The notes: generated by a model not told the origin, from the letters alone. Numbered from the stretch's first letter, positions 49,050 through 57,878 are shown. The stretch: DNA of 64,000 nt from Clostridia bacterium (GCA_017446155.1 JAFSRI010000001.1:1-64000); one strand, 5' to 3'. Translations and numbers: made by a program.

Positions 49050-49097
49050 AAAAATCCACCGTTTTGCATATAATTTCAGCAAGACGGGGGATTTTTT
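49050..49097 (+). terminator. Terminator-like hairpin overlapping the yunB ribosome binding site
   Basis: AAAAATCC-A-CCGT pairs with ACGG-G-GGATTTTT around a 21-base loop and ends in T6. The right arm includes the GGGGG used as the yunB Shine-Dalgarno sequence, and the loop carries CATATAAT, which resembles a sporulation sigma-E -10 box. It could end the nusB-ispA transcript while yunB is expressed from its own sporulation promoter; the second part is inference. Confidence 0.45.
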
Positions 49098-49099
49098 AT

Positions 49100-49741
49100 A
49101 TGAATTGTCATTTCAGAAAAAGAAACCGCGGAAAACGCTTTTTGGTAATCGTCGCTCTGCTGTCGGCGGTAGCTGTTTTTTTGCTTATTTACACAAACAG
49201 AAAGCTCGACTCGCTTGTAAAAGACGTCGCCGTGCCGCAATTGCAAAACATGATAACTCAAACAGTAAATCAAGCGATAGAAACAGTCGCCTCGGGCTAC
49301 GAGGCGAATTTTGTCAAACTCACCCGTGACGCAAACGGGAAAATCGTGTCTATCGAAACAGACACTCAACTGATAAACCGTTTTCGCGCCGAAGTAACCG
49401 ACGAAATATCGCGTCTGCTCGATGAGAAAACAAGCTATTATGTTTATATTTCCCTTTCAAATGTTTATGACGACGAGATCGTCCTCGGAAATTTTCCGAA
49501 TCTAAAACTTAAAGCAAACGTAGAACCGAATGGCGGCGCCGAAACAAGCGTTATAAGTTCGCTCACATCCGCCGGAATAAACCAATCGCTTCACAAAATT
49601 GAATTGTCCGTCGATATAACGGTAAAAGCCCTGCTCCTCATTTCAACCGTTGACGTAAACTCAAAAACCAACGTTTGCGTCGCCGAAACAGTGATAATAG
49701 GCGATGTGCCGAGTGTGTTTTTAGGCGAAAACATCTCCTGA
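49100..49741 (+). CDS. yunB: Sporulation protein YunB
   Basis: This 213-residue protein has an N-terminal TM helix (about residues 12-31) after a basic stretch (FRKRNRGKR) and an extracytoplasmic domain matching YunB: VPQLQNMITQTVNQAIE, PNLKLKANVEPNG and TSAGINQSLHKIELSV. In Bacillus it is made in the mother cell under sigma-E. The ATG was chosen because it follows a GGGGG site at good spacing; an in-frame ATG 12 codons upstream lies in the hairpin. Confidence 0.87.
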   Translation: MNCHFRKRNRGKRFLVIVALLSAVAVFLLIYTNRKLDSLVKDVAVPQLQNMITQTVNQAIETVASGYEANFVKLTRDANGKIVSIETDTQLINRFRAEVTDEISRLLDEKTSYYVYISLSNVYDDEIVLGNFPNLKLKANVEPNGGAETSVISSLTSAGINQSLHKIELSVDITVKALLLISTVDVNSKTNVCVAETVIIGDVPSVFLGENIS

Positions 49742-49745
49742 CCGC

Positions 49746-50633
49746 TCACACACCGGAATAATCGAAATCCGGAATGAAACTTTCCTTTGCCGCCGAGCCG
49801 CCTTGAATATACGCGTTCTTTATTCCCAATTTTTCCGCCGCGTCAATCACCTTTGAATATTCATATTTTGTCAGTTTTCTGTTAAGTTCAGGATATTTCT
49901 CGTTTTTAACAAGCGGAGTATATTGGCTCATAATGCTTATTATTATATCGTCGCCATATGTACCCGCCAAATATTTTAACACGTTGATCGAATCATCCGT
50001 GTGCGACGGGAGCACAAGGTGACGCACGATCACCCCTTGCTTGATCAGCCCGTTTTCATCGAAAACGGGCTTTCCTTTTGTTTTAACCATTGCACCAAGT
50101 GCGCTTTTTGCCACATCGGGATAATCCCCGGCAAAAGAAAATTTGCCCGCAAGCTCGCCCGACATATATTTAAAATCCGTCAAATATACGTCAACCGTTC
50201 CGTCGAGTGAGTTTATCGTTTTTTCAAGCTCATATCCGCCGGTGTTCCACACAACAGGCAGCGTCAGCCCCCGTTTGCGAGCTGTGGCAACCGCCTCTTT
50301 TATCTGCTCGGCAAAATGCGTCGGGGTGACGAGATTTATATTGTGCGCGCCTTGTTTTTCAAGTTCGAAAAAAATATCGGTAAGCCTGTTTATGCTCACT
50401 TCTTTTCCGACTTTCCCGCGTGAAATCTCTTTGTTCTGGCAGTAAACGCACCCGAGATTGCACCCCGAAAAGAACACCGTGCCGGAACCTTTTGTTCCCG
50501 AAACACACGGCTCTTCCCAAAAATGCAGCGCCGCGCGCGCAATCCTCACGGCGTTGCTCTCGCCGCAATATCCCCGTGTTTCGGCTCTGTTCGCGCCGCA
50601 TCCCCGCGGACAAATATTGCATATATCAGCCAT
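49746..50633 (-). CDS. Radical SAM protein, PflA/PflX-like
   Basis: This 295-residue enzyme carries the radical-SAM cluster motif C58-xxx-C62-xx-C65 (GCNLGCVYCQNKE) and a separate N-terminal Cys group (CNICPRGCGANR) typical of the PflX-like subfamily. Such proteins resemble pyruvate formate-lyase activating enzyme, but the substrate of this subfamily is not known. It is convergent with yunB, with only four bases between the stop codons. Confidence 0.82.
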   Translation of the reverse strand: MADICNICPRGCGANRAETRGYCGESNAVRIARAALHFWEEPCVSGTKGSGTVFFSGCNLGCVYCQNKEISRGKVGKEVSINRLTDIFFELEKQGAHNINLVTPTHFAEQIKEAVATARKRGLTLPVVWNTGGYELEKTINSLDGTVDVYLTDFKYMSGELAGKFSFAGDYPDVAKSALGAMVKTKGKPVFDENGLIKQGVIVRHLVLPSHTDDSINVLKYLAGTYGDDIIISIMSQYTPLVKNEKYPELNRKLTKYEYSKVIDAAEKLGIKNAYIQGGSAAKESFIPDFDYSGV

Positions 50634-50719
50634 AGTTTTTTCTCTTTTCTTTTTACTTTTAAGCAGTATCCGTCATCCGAATACGCAAGAGTATTTCGGG
50701 CGCGTTTGTCTTACATTTT

Positions 50720-50936
50720 TTACGCAAATACGACAAGAGCAAGCCCCGCCGCAAGAAAAGCTATTCCCACCGAAAACTCAATTATACCTACACGCTTTGC
50801 ATATCCATCACGTCTGCCGGCTTTGAGATTGTCTTCAAATCCGTTGATAAGATCATTTTTTTCTGAAATATATAAAATAACCGAACAATGTAAATGCCGC
50901 TCCAAGCAAAACCGCAACGATTTTTAGTGTCAGCAT
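50720..50936 (-). pseudogene. Frameshifted DUF3784-like membrane protein gene
   Basis: Reading from the ATG gives MLTLKIVAVLLGAAFTLFGY and a hydrophobic helix, then a stop at a run of seven A (50856-50862). One base removed from that run restores the frame into INGFEDNLKAGRRDGYAKRV and a second TM helix. The joined product has the DUF3784 layout: helix, INGF and YAKRVG motifs, helix. AAGGGA precedes the ATG. Either the gene is broken, the A-run varies in length between cells, or the base is an assembly error. It lies just after the GNAT gene. Confidence 0.6.
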
Positions 50937-50974
50937 AAGTCATTCCCTTTTCAACACAAAAAATACGGCAGCAA

Positions 50975-51439
50975 TCAGTCCGATATGCGAAATAATGAAT
51001 AGCGTGGGCCTTCCGCGCCGATTTTCCCATTTGCAACAAAACCGCATTTTTCAAGAACTCTTTGTGAAGCAGTATTGTCAATTTCAGTTTCGGCTTCTAT
51101 TGCGTTTATATCCAAATTTTCAAAAGCCCATTTTACCGCCGCTTTAACAGCTTCCGTTGCATATCCGCTGCCCTGATATTCTTCCATAATGCCATAGCCG
51201 ATTTCAGTTATGCCATTTGAAATGAGTCCTTTAAAACACAAATCACCTATATGTGTTCCGTCGCTTAATTCAATTATCCACATCGCAAACAACTCCCATT
51301 GTTCCGGATTCAAAAGACATCCTTGTAACATTTCCGAATAAGCCGATTTAAGTTCAACGTCTGTTTCAGCGGCGATAAATGCTTCCATTTGTTCCTGCGT
51401 TGCGGGATATATCCTCAATCGTTCCGTTTCTAAAACCAT
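50975..51439 (-). CDS. GNAT-family N-acetyltransferase
   Basis: This 154-residue protein has the RimJ/RimL-type layout: LETERLRIYPAT at the start, IGYGIMEEYQGSGYATEAVKA with the acetyl-CoA loop QGSGYA, and NTASQRVLEKCGFV at the end. It probably acetylates an amino group of a protein or small molecule. The ATG preceded by GAAAGG was chosen; the frame is open far upstream but those residues do not belong to the fold. About 175 bases between it and the Cys-rich gene contain no feature I can name. Confidence 0.82.
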   Translation of the reverse strand: MVLETERLRIYPATQEQMEAFIAAETDVELKSAYSEMLQGCLLNPEQWELFAMWIIELSDGTHIGDLCFKGLISNGITEIGYGIMEEYQGSGYATEAVKAAVKWAFENLDINAIEAETEIDNTASQRVLEKCGFVANGKIGAEGPRYSLFRISD

Positions 51440-51615
51440 ATTTCGTCTGCCTTTCTCAGCAACACCACGCACTCCACGTGCTTTGGAGCAGCAGGTCAAA
51501 TAAAAGGGATTGTATTCGACCCGCTGACTCGTCCCAATAAAGGAATTGGCAATTCCCCGGTATGAGCAAGGGTCGTGACAGTAAGTTGAATATCGGCAAA
51601 TCGCCAAACCGGGAT

Positions 51616-52032
51616 CTATCTTCGTTTGTATAAAACAATTTCCGGATCGGAACCATTGTAGCCGTACTCACAAATAAGAATGAAATCTTCATTTGCGACA
51701 ACGCCGTAACAACGTTCAGAATCCTGCCTTTCAATTTGATTTCCAAGGTAGATGTCTTTATCGTTCAGAAATTTAACTGTTGTTCCATTGGAAAGAGGAT
51801 ACTCAAGATTCACATACGCCCCGGTAAGCAAATTCAGATCATCCACAATCAATCCACCTATACCCAATGCATTGATCTCTTCAATTAACTGTTGTTTAAG
51901 TTCTGAAAAATTACTATTTCGTTCGGCAACGCAGCTGCCGCCGAACGGATGTCCTTGGCACTGTTCACACCCTCCGCACGCCAATAGCCTATCACATTCT
52001 TTACAGCAATTTTTTCCACAATACGTCATCAT
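51616..52032 (-). CDS. Cys-rich N-terminal domain protein of unknown function
   Basis: This 138-residue protein begins with six cysteines within 26 residues (CGKNCCKECDRLLACGGCEQC in pieces), followed by CVAE, suggesting a zinc site like that of DUF3795 proteins. The rest is a folded alpha/beta domain ending in CEYGYNGSDPEIVLYKRR. A perfect AAGGAGG lies eight bases before the ATG. Codon choice in this gene and the next GNAT gene looks less GC-ending than in the neighbours, which hints at recent acquisition. No function is assigned. Confidence 0.6.
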   Translation of the reverse strand: MMTYCGKNCCKECDRLLACGGCEQCQGHPFGGSCVAERNSNFSELKQQLIEEINALGIGGLIVDDLNLLTGAYVNLEYPLSNGTTVKFLNDKDIYLGNQIERQDSERCYGVVANEDFILICEYGYNGSDPEIVLYKRR

Positions 52033-52063
52033 ATGTTATACCTCCTTATCAAACATAAATTGC

Positions 52064-53425
52064 CTATTTCTTTGACATCAAGACTACTGTTTCCACATGC
52101 CCCGTTCTCGGGAACATATCGACGGCGATGAGCCTTTTTGTATCATAGCCGTAATTTTTCAGCGTTGCGCAGTCGCGGGCGGCGCTCGCGCTGTTGCAAG
52201 AGATCATAACTATCCTTTCAGGTGACATACGCACTATGGCGTCGAGCGTTTCCTCAGAACACCCCGCGCGAGGGGGGTCGACGATGACGACCCCCGGCGC
52301 AAAGCCGCCTTCGGCAAGGCTTTGCGCGGCGCCGCCCGCGTCGCCGCAAATGAAGTCAGCGTTTGAAATACCGTTTCTTATCGCATTATTTTTCGCGTTT
52401 TCAACGGCTTCTGCAATTATCTCAACACCCGTCAGCTTTCCGGCTCTGCGCGCCATTGAAAGCCCGATAGTTCCTGTGCCGCAGTAAAGGTCAAGTATAT
52501 GTTTCCCATCCGGTTCGGCAAACAAGGCGGCAAGAGAGTACAGCTTTTCGGCGCCGTCGTGATTTACTTGATAAAACGAACGCGGCGATATTTCAAATTC
52601 AAGCCCGCAAAGCTCGTCCTTTATCGTGTCTTTTCCCCACAGCGTTATAAATCTGTCGCCGAGTATCACATTCGTGTCTTTTTTGTTTATATTAAGTACA
52701 ATACTTTTTATATTTGCGTTCTTTTTTATCAGCCGCGCGCAAAGTGCTTCCGCGTGCGGAATATTGCCCGTTGCAACAATACATACGGATATTTCTCCGC
52801 TTTTTCTTCCGTCGCGGATATACAGGTGACGAATAAGTCCCCGCCGCGTCTGCTCGTCATACGGCATTATCTTATATTCGTTGCAAAAAAGTTCCGTTTC
52901 ATAAACGATTTCCGCAAAAAAACTCGGTTGGAGCGGACAATCCTCGCACGGAATAACTCTATGGCTGTGACGTGAGAAAAACCCGAACCGCACATTTCCA
53001 TCGCGGTCAAGCGCCGCGGGATATTGCGCCTTGTTGCGATAACCGTCCCGTTGAGGCGAGGGAATTATTTCCTCGCAGCGAATATCGATCCCCCCGATGC
53101 GAGCAAAGTTTTCATCTACGATTTTTTTCTTTATTTCAAGTTCTTTTTCATATGTAATATGGCGGAACACACACCCGCCGCAAGAGGCAAACGCGGTGCA
53201 GTCGGGCGAAATTCTGAACGGCGACGGAGTTATGACACGTTCAACTTTTGCATATCCGTAAGACTTGTTCACTTTCATCACGTGTGCGTCAACTATCTCC
53301 CCCGGCGCCGCGCTTTTAACAAACAGCACAAACCCGTCGTCGGTTTTGCATATGCCTTGCCCGTCCGGCAAAATATCAGTTATTTCCACGCGGATAATAT
53401 CGTTTTTGCTTATCATTTTCGCCAC
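52064..53425 (-). CDS. rlmD: 23S rRNA m5U methyltransferase (RlmD/RumA family)
   Basis: This 453-residue TrmA-family enzyme methylates uridine C5 in 23S rRNA (U747 and/or U1939 in Firmicutes). It has an N-terminal TRAM domain (residues 5-60), a four-Cys iron-sulfur site (CTAFASCGGC plus CEDCPL), a SAM-binding LDLYCGTGTIGLSMA and the catalytic Cys in MISCNSAS after DPPRAGCSEE. RlmCD may be the better name because Firmicutes often have one dual enzyme. Confidence 0.9.
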   Translation of the reverse strand: MAKMISKNDIIRVEITDILPDGQGICKTDDGFVLFVKSAAPGEIVDAHVMKVNKSYGYAKVERVITPSPFRISPDCTAFASCGGCVFRHITYEKELEIKKKIVDENFARIGGIDIRCEEIIPSPQRDGYRNKAQYPAALDRDGNVRFGFFSRHSHRVIPCEDCPLQPSFFAEIVYETELFCNEYKIMPYDEQTRRGLIRHLYIRDGRKSGEISVCIVATGNIPHAEALCARLIKKNANIKSIVLNINKKDTNVILGDRFITLWGKDTIKDELCGLEFEISPRSFYQVNHDGAEKLYSLAALFAEPDGKHILDLYCGTGTIGLSMARRAGKLTGVEIIAEAVENAKNNAIRNGISNADFICGDAGGAAQSLAEGGFAPGVVIVDPPRAGCSEETLDAIVRMSPERIVMISCNSASAARDCATLKNYGYDTKRLIAVDMFPRTGHVETVVLMSKK

Positions 53426-53450
53426 CTCTTTTCTGAATTTTCATTGTATC

Positions 53451-53479
53451 ACAATTATATAAAAAAAGCAACATATCAA
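53451..53479 (-). promoter_or_regulatory. Promoter of the rlmD-like gene
   Basis: TTGCTT and TACAAT are separated by 17 bp on the minus strand, 26 bp upstream of the start codon. Confidence 0.5.
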
Positions 53480-53613
53480 ATACACAGGCTGAAAATAAAT
53501 GTGCCGTCGGTGTGCTGAGTGCGGCAAAACAAAAAACATTAAAAGTTTCAAAATTTGATGAAAAGCGTTTTTTGCAACGCATAAATAATATAGCTCCTAA
53601 AAAATCAACACAT

Positions 53614-53640
53614 ATAAAAACGGCGGGCAAAGCCCGCCGC
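53614..53640 (-). terminator. Intrinsic terminator of hpf
   Basis: A perfect 8-bp GC stem (CGGCGGGC with GCCCGCCG) over a three-base loop is followed by T5 on the minus strand, 16 bases after the hpf stop codon. Confidence 0.9.
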
Positions 53641-53655
53641 AAATATCTTTAAAAA

Positions 53656-54189
53656 TTATCTGTCTGTTTCAATAAGTCCGTAGCCGCCGTCATTTCTTTT
53701 GTAAACTACGCAAACTTCCTCGGTTTCCTGATTTTCAAACACGAAAAACGTGTGGTCAAGCAGATTCATTTGGAGAATAGCTTCGTCAACCGTCATCGGG
53801 CGCAAGTTGAACGCTTTGCGTTTAATAAGCGTCTGCTGCGTTTCCTCCACCGTTTCTTCAAGCAAGGCGGGGTCCTCCTCTACAAAAGCACCAGAACGCA
53901 TTCTCTTTTCAAGGCGCGTCTTGTTCTTTCTTATCTGTCGTTCGATGACGTCTATCGCCACGTCGATTGCATGATAGAAAGTTTCATCCGTTACCTCGCT
54001 TCTGAAAAGTGTTCCGTTCATCGAAATAGTAAGTTCAAGCGTTGCTTTTTCTCTTTGTTTTGAAAGAGTGACGTGTGCTTCCGCTTCGTCGCGGAAGAAC
54101 TTGTCGAGCTTCGACACTTTCTTTTCGATTACCGCCCTCAGCGCGTCCGTAAGTTTAACCTGCTTCTTGCAAACGAATGTGATTTTCAT
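53656..54189 (-). CDS. hpf: Ribosome hibernation promoting factor, long form
   Basis: This 177-residue protein dimerises 70S ribosomes into 100S particles in slow growth. The N-terminal RaiA/HPF domain spans residues 1-95 and the C-terminal dimerisation domain about 118-175 (IKRKAFNLRPMTVDEAILQM in full, then DHTFFVFENQETEEVCVVYKR in pieces), which defines the long Firmicutes form. GGAAAGGTG precedes the ATG. It is transcribed alone, divergent from yqeG. Confidence 0.94.
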   Translation of the reverse strand: MKITFVCKKQVKLTDALRAVIEKKVSKLDKFFRDEAEAHVTLSKQREKATLELTISMNGTLFRSEVTDETFYHAIDVAIDVIERQIRKNKTRLEKRMRSGAFVEEDPALLEETVEETQQTLIKRKAFNLRPMTVDEAILQMNLLDHTFFVFENQETEEVCVVYKRNDGGYGLIETDR

Positions 54190-54252
54190 ACTGCATCACC
54201 TTTCCAAGTGTATTACATGAAGAAAAACCGCTGTTTTTCTCCTTGCGATTAT

Positions 54253-54281
54253 ATTATAGCACATAAATTGCATGATCGAAA
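54253..54281 (-). promoter_or_regulatory. Promoter of hpf
   Basis: TATAAT is well placed on the minus strand; the -35 candidate TTTCGA at 17 bp is poor, so an activator or alternative sigma factor may be involved. Confidence 0.4.
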
Positions 54282-54340
54282 GAATTTTTTGAAAATAAAC
54301 CGTTACAAATTTATTAAGCAAATTTCGGTAAATAAATATA

Positions 54341-54369
54341 TTGAATATATCAAAAAAATATGATAGAAT
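54341..54369 (+). promoter_or_regulatory. Promoter of the yqeG / YhaN-like operon
   Basis: TTGAAT and TAGAAT are separated by 17 bp, about 40 bp before the chosen start codon. Confidence 0.55.
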
Positions 54370-54407
54370 GATAAATGGTAATTTTTAATTTAAGGAGGGG
54401 TATGCGT

Positions 54408-54941
54408 TTGAAAAACGTTTTCGAGCCGGATTATTATTTTGAAAACGCATTTATGGTTTCGCCCTCTTTTCTGCTTTCACGCGGGATCGGCGTACTTATT
54501 TTGGACATTGACAACACGCTTGTCACATATGCCGACGCGTATCCCACAGAAGCAGTAACAAAATGGATAAATGAAATGAAACAAGGCGGCGTTCGTTTGG
54601 CTATCGCGTCAAACAACCACGGCAAGCGCGTCGATACGTTTGCCGAATCGCTCGACGTTTTCACCGTAAGCGACAGCAACAAACCGTCAAGAAAAGCGGT
54701 AGACGTCATCTGCCGCCGTTTTTCAATCACCCCCGACAAAGCCGCCGTGATAGGAGATCAGATATTCACCGACGTGCTCTGTGCCAACCGCGCCGGCGCC
54801 GTGGCTATACTCGTAAAGCCCCTACCCTACCGCGAAAACCTGTTTTTTAAATTCAAGCGGCTTCTCGAAAAGCCGATAATCAAAAAATTCAAACATAAAC
54901 ACCCCGACAAATGCTTTGCGAAAGGAGAAAACGAAAAATGA
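54408..54941 (+). CDS. yqeG: YqeG-family HAD IIIA phosphatase
   Basis: This 177-residue haloacid-dehalogenase phosphatase carries motif I LDIDNTL (residues 32-38), AIASNNHGKRV near 70 and VIGDQIFTDV with the metal-binding aspartate near 116. YqeG relatives act on phosphatidylglycerol phosphate in plants and some bacteria; the role in Firmicutes is unsettled. A TTG start is preferred: AGGAGG is eight bases upstream and the product then begins like other YqeG proteins; an ATG two codons earlier is only three bases from the site. It usually precedes yqeH, but here a large ATPase gene follows by ATGA overlap. Confidence 0.85.
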   Translation: MKNVFEPDYYFENAFMVSPSFLLSRGIGVLILDIDNTLVTYADAYPTEAVTKWINEMKQGGVRLAIASNNHGKRVDTFAESLDVFTVSDSNKPSRKAVDVICRRFSITPDKAAVIGDQIFTDVLCANRAGAVAILVKPLPYRENLFFKFKRLLEKPIIKKFKHKHPDKCFAKGENEK

Positions 54942-57241
54942 AGATAGAAACACTGTTCATATCGAGTTTCGGTAAGTTGAGAAATATAAAAATCGACATG
55001 GGCGAAAAAATGAATATCGTCCGCGGAGAAAACGAAGCCGGCAAAAGCACTATCTGCAATTTCATCCGTTTCGTTTTCTACGGGCTTGCAGGGCGCGCCG
55101 AGGAAAAACTGCGCTATATCAGCTGGCAGACGTCGTCCGCCGGCGGCTATGCCGTTATAAACGACGACGGCAAGCGTTATCGTATAGAGCGCGAAGTAAT
55201 TTGCTCCACCGGCATTGACGGCAAAACTTCCCTGCGCGAAAGAAACGCCATCTTTGACCTTGAAAACGGCGCGCAAGTCTTTCACGGTAAAAACGCCGGC
55301 GACGTGTTCTTCGGCGTTCCCGCCGACGTTTTTGACAACACCGTATATATCGGGCAGCTGGGGGAAAACCGCGTCGGCGGAAGAACTTTGGCGGAAGCAG
55401 CCGAAAATATCCTCTTTTCCGGCAGCGAAACCGTAAACGCCAAAAGAGCGCTCAAACGACTTGATGACGCACGAGTTATGCTTTTATATAAAAACAAACA
55501 CGGCGGGAAAATATTTGAACTTGAAGAAAAGCGCTATGAACTTGAATTAAAACTTCAAGCCTCGCAAAAAGCCGGCGGGGATGTGATTTATCTTGAAGGA
55601 TCGTGCAGAAATTTAAGCACAAAGCTCGAAAGCGCGAAAGCGCGTCTTGAAAGCTGTACTCAAACGCTTGACACATACGAAAGATATTCGGTAAAAAAGC
55701 TGTTTGCCAAACGCCGCGAAGAAGACGCCAAACGCCGTGAACTTGAAGCGCTGCGCGATAAAATCCGCTCCGCCGACGCATACAACGGAGTTCACGTCTA
55801 CGAAAGCGAATTTATAGAAAAACTCGAAGACATCTCAAAAGATCTCAATCTTGCGTCCGCGCGGTATGAGACCGCAAAGGCGGCAAAAGCAAAGGCGGAA
55901 AGAAAAGCCGCCGATATGAGCGAAAAAATCGACGTTTTTCAGCGCCTCGGCAAAAAAAGCGAGCGCCGCGATATAATAGTAAACAGAATTGAGGACGACA
56001 ACGCCTCGGCAAAACGCCTCGCCAAGTTTTCGGTCGGCTTTCTCACAGCCGCCCTTCTCACCGCCATAGCGACCGTCGCCGTATATTTTATCACTACGTC
56101 GCCGTTAGCGTTCACCGTGCTTGCCGCTACTTTTCTTTGCCTTGTAGGTATGCTTATAACCGCGATAAAACGCAAAAAATATATAAAAGACATGCTCAAA
56201 AACTGTGCGGTTTTCGGCTGTAAGAGCTATGAAGATTTCAAAAAACTGTACGAAATCGCCACGCGGGACGAGCCCATGATGAACTATCTAGAAGAGGAGC
56301 TCGTTAAGGCGGCTGACGATGAAGTTTTGGCTCAGGAAACGCTCGACCGTGAAAATACAACGGCTGTAATGACGTTAAAAGACGCGGGCTTTGAACTTCG
56401 CGCGCGCACCTCCGAATCGCTTGCGGAGGCAATCTCGATCTGTCGTAAAGAATGCGCGTCACTTGAAAAAGCGAATTTGCTCTTGGGCGAGCAAACAAAA
56501 GCGGTAAACGATATCGACGACAGGCTCCGCGCATACGACGAGGATTATCTGAGAAGCGCCCTTTCTGCCGAATACGACGCCGAGCAAATGGAGTCGCTTG
56601 ACGTAAAAGCCCTCAAACGCGACAAAGATTTTCTCACCGGTTCTATCAGCGCAATGACCGAAAAGCTCGCGCTTGACGAAAAGAGTTTGGCGGTACTGCT
56701 TGCAACGACCGTTCGTCCGACGGAAGTTTCGGAAGAGCTTAAAAGCGTCGCTCATCAAATCGATGTTCTCAACGCCAAATACAACGCATATAAACTCGCC
56801 ATCGAGTCCATAGAGAATGCAAGCGGAAAGCTGCGCGACGGCATCTCTCCGAAAATATCAAAAACCGCAAGCCGAATTATGAACCGACTCTCGCTCGGCA
56901 AATACGACAGCATCGGCGTTGACAACGAATTTTCTCTGTCGTTTACCGACGACGCCTCGGGAACCCGCCCCGCCGACCTTCTCAGCGCCGGCACGACGGA
57001 CATCGTGTATATCGCGCTCAGGCTTGCGCTCATGGAAATTCTATATACAAAATCGCGCCCGCCGCTTATTTTTGACGAAAGCTTTTCGCGCACCGACGAC
57101 GAACGTCTCGACGCGGCGCTGAAACTCATCAAAGAATTTTGCGACGATGGCGCGCAGGCTGTAATATTCACCTGCCACGGCAGAGAAGAACACGCCATGA
57201 AACAGGTCGGTGAATATTCGCTGTTCACGCTGAAGAGGTAA
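54938..57241 (+). CDS. YhaN-like SMC/Rad50-type ATPase with internal membrane hairpin
   Basis: This 767-residue ATPase has an N-terminal head with Walker A GENEAGKST (residues 30-38), a long coiled coil, and a C-terminal head with the ABC-type signature LLSAGTTDIVYIALRLALME (about 680-700) and Walker B LIFDES (D713-E714). Two hydrophobic helices near residues 364-412 (FLTAALLTAIATVAVYFIT and LAFTVLAATFLCLVGMLITA) sit between the coiled-coil halves, where Rad50 has its zinc hook. The closest known type is Bacillus YhaN, which is paired with a YhaO nuclease; no nuclease gene is adjacent here. ATGA overlap with yqeG couples it to the phosphatase. Confidence 0.8.
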   Translation: MKIETLFISSFGKLRNIKIDMGEKMNIVRGENEAGKSTICNFIRFVFYGLAGRAEEKLRYISWQTSSAGGYAVINDDGKRYRIEREVICSTGIDGKTSLRERNAIFDLENGAQVFHGKNAGDVFFGVPADVFDNTVYIGQLGENRVGGRTLAEAAENILFSGSETVNAKRALKRLDDARVMLLYKNKHGGKIFELEEKRYELELKLQASQKAGGDVIYLEGSCRNLSTKLESAKARLESCTQTLDTYERYSVKKLFAKRREEDAKRRELEALRDKIRSADAYNGVHVYESEFIEKLEDISKDLNLASARYETAKAAKAKAERKAADMSEKIDVFQRLGKKSERRDIIVNRIEDDNASAKRLAKFSVGFLTAALLTAIATVAVYFITTSPLAFTVLAATFLCLVGMLITAIKRKKYIKDMLKNCAVFGCKSYEDFKKLYEIATRDEPMMNYLEEELVKAADDEVLAQETLDRENTTAVMTLKDAGFELRARTSESLAEAISICRKECASLEKANLLLGEQTKAVNDIDDRLRAYDEDYLRSALSAEYDAEQMESLDVKALKRDKDFLTGSISAMTEKLALDEKSLAVLLATTVRPTEVSEELKSVAHQIDVLNAKYNAYKLAIESIENASGKLRDGISPKISKTASRIMNRLSLGKYDSIGVDNEFSLSFTDDASGTRPADLLSAGTTDIVYIALRLALMEILYTKSRPPLIFDESFSRTDDERLDAALKLIKEFCDDGAQAVIFTCHGREEHAMKQVGEYSLFTLKR

Positions 57242-57248
57242 GGCGAAG

Positions 57249-57851
57249 ATGGAGAAAAACATCATAAGAGAATATGCGAATATCGAGGAAGATTTTTTTG
57301 AAATAGATAAATCCTGCCGCACGGCTTCCATCAAGCTGCGTTTCGGCTGTCCTTCCGAGATATTCGACGGAAACTGCATATCGAAAACAGCCGTATTCAA
57401 CGACGATTTTATCGAATGGTTAAGTTCCGCATTTGAGCTTGTCCCCTCGAAATACAGAGTAAATATAGAGATTTTATTCTCGGATTTTGAGGGATGGACG
57501 GAAGAAGAACTGAAGGATGTGTTTGAAAAAAACCTCTTCCTCGAATACAAAAGAAAACGCTCGAAGGAAAAAGCGCGGGCGCATATCGCATACGGGCTGA
57601 TAGTGCTCGGCGTCGTTTTGTTCGCCGCCATGATCCTGACAAACAAGCTCTGGGTATCGGATTCGATTTTCAAAGAAGTTTTTTCATATGCCTCGGACAT
57701 CGCGACGACGGTCGTTTTCTGGGAAGCGATGACGATACTTGTTGTGGAACGGAAAGAAAACATGCATTTTGCCAAATCATTGGCGGAAAGATTCGGGAAG
57801 ATTGAGTTTAAGAAATCCGCCGTGACGTGCGAAGAGCCCGCGAAAGAATAA
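57249..57851 (+). CDS. Two-TM membrane protein coupled to the YhaN-like ATPase
   Basis: This 200-residue protein has a soluble N-terminal part of about 110 residues (REYANIEEDFFEIDKSCRTA, then EWLSSAFELVPSKYRVNIEILF in pieces), two TM helices near residues 113-133 and 145-165, and a short charged C-terminal tail. It begins seven bases after the ATPase stop codon and is followed by a terminator, so it is the last gene of the yqeG operon. The family is not recognised. Position suggests that it works with the membrane-inserted ATPase. Confidence 0.6.
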   Translation: MEKNIIREYANIEEDFFEIDKSCRTASIKLRFGCPSEIFDGNCISKTAVFNDDFIEWLSSAFELVPSKYRVNIEILFSDFEGWTEEELKDVFEKNLFLEYKRKRSKEKARAHIAYGLIVLGVVLFAAMILTNKLWVSDSIFKEVFSYASDIATTVVFWEAMTILVVERKENMHFAKSLAERFGKIEFKKSAVTCEEPAKE

Positions 57852-57878
57852 AACGAAAAATATTTGAACATACCCACC

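Noticed and set aside
51440..51615. Open reading stretch between the GNAT gene and the Cys-rich gene
   Set aside because: It is open in two minus-strand frames but extends the GNAT gene with residues that do not fit the fold, and no start signal supports a separate gene.
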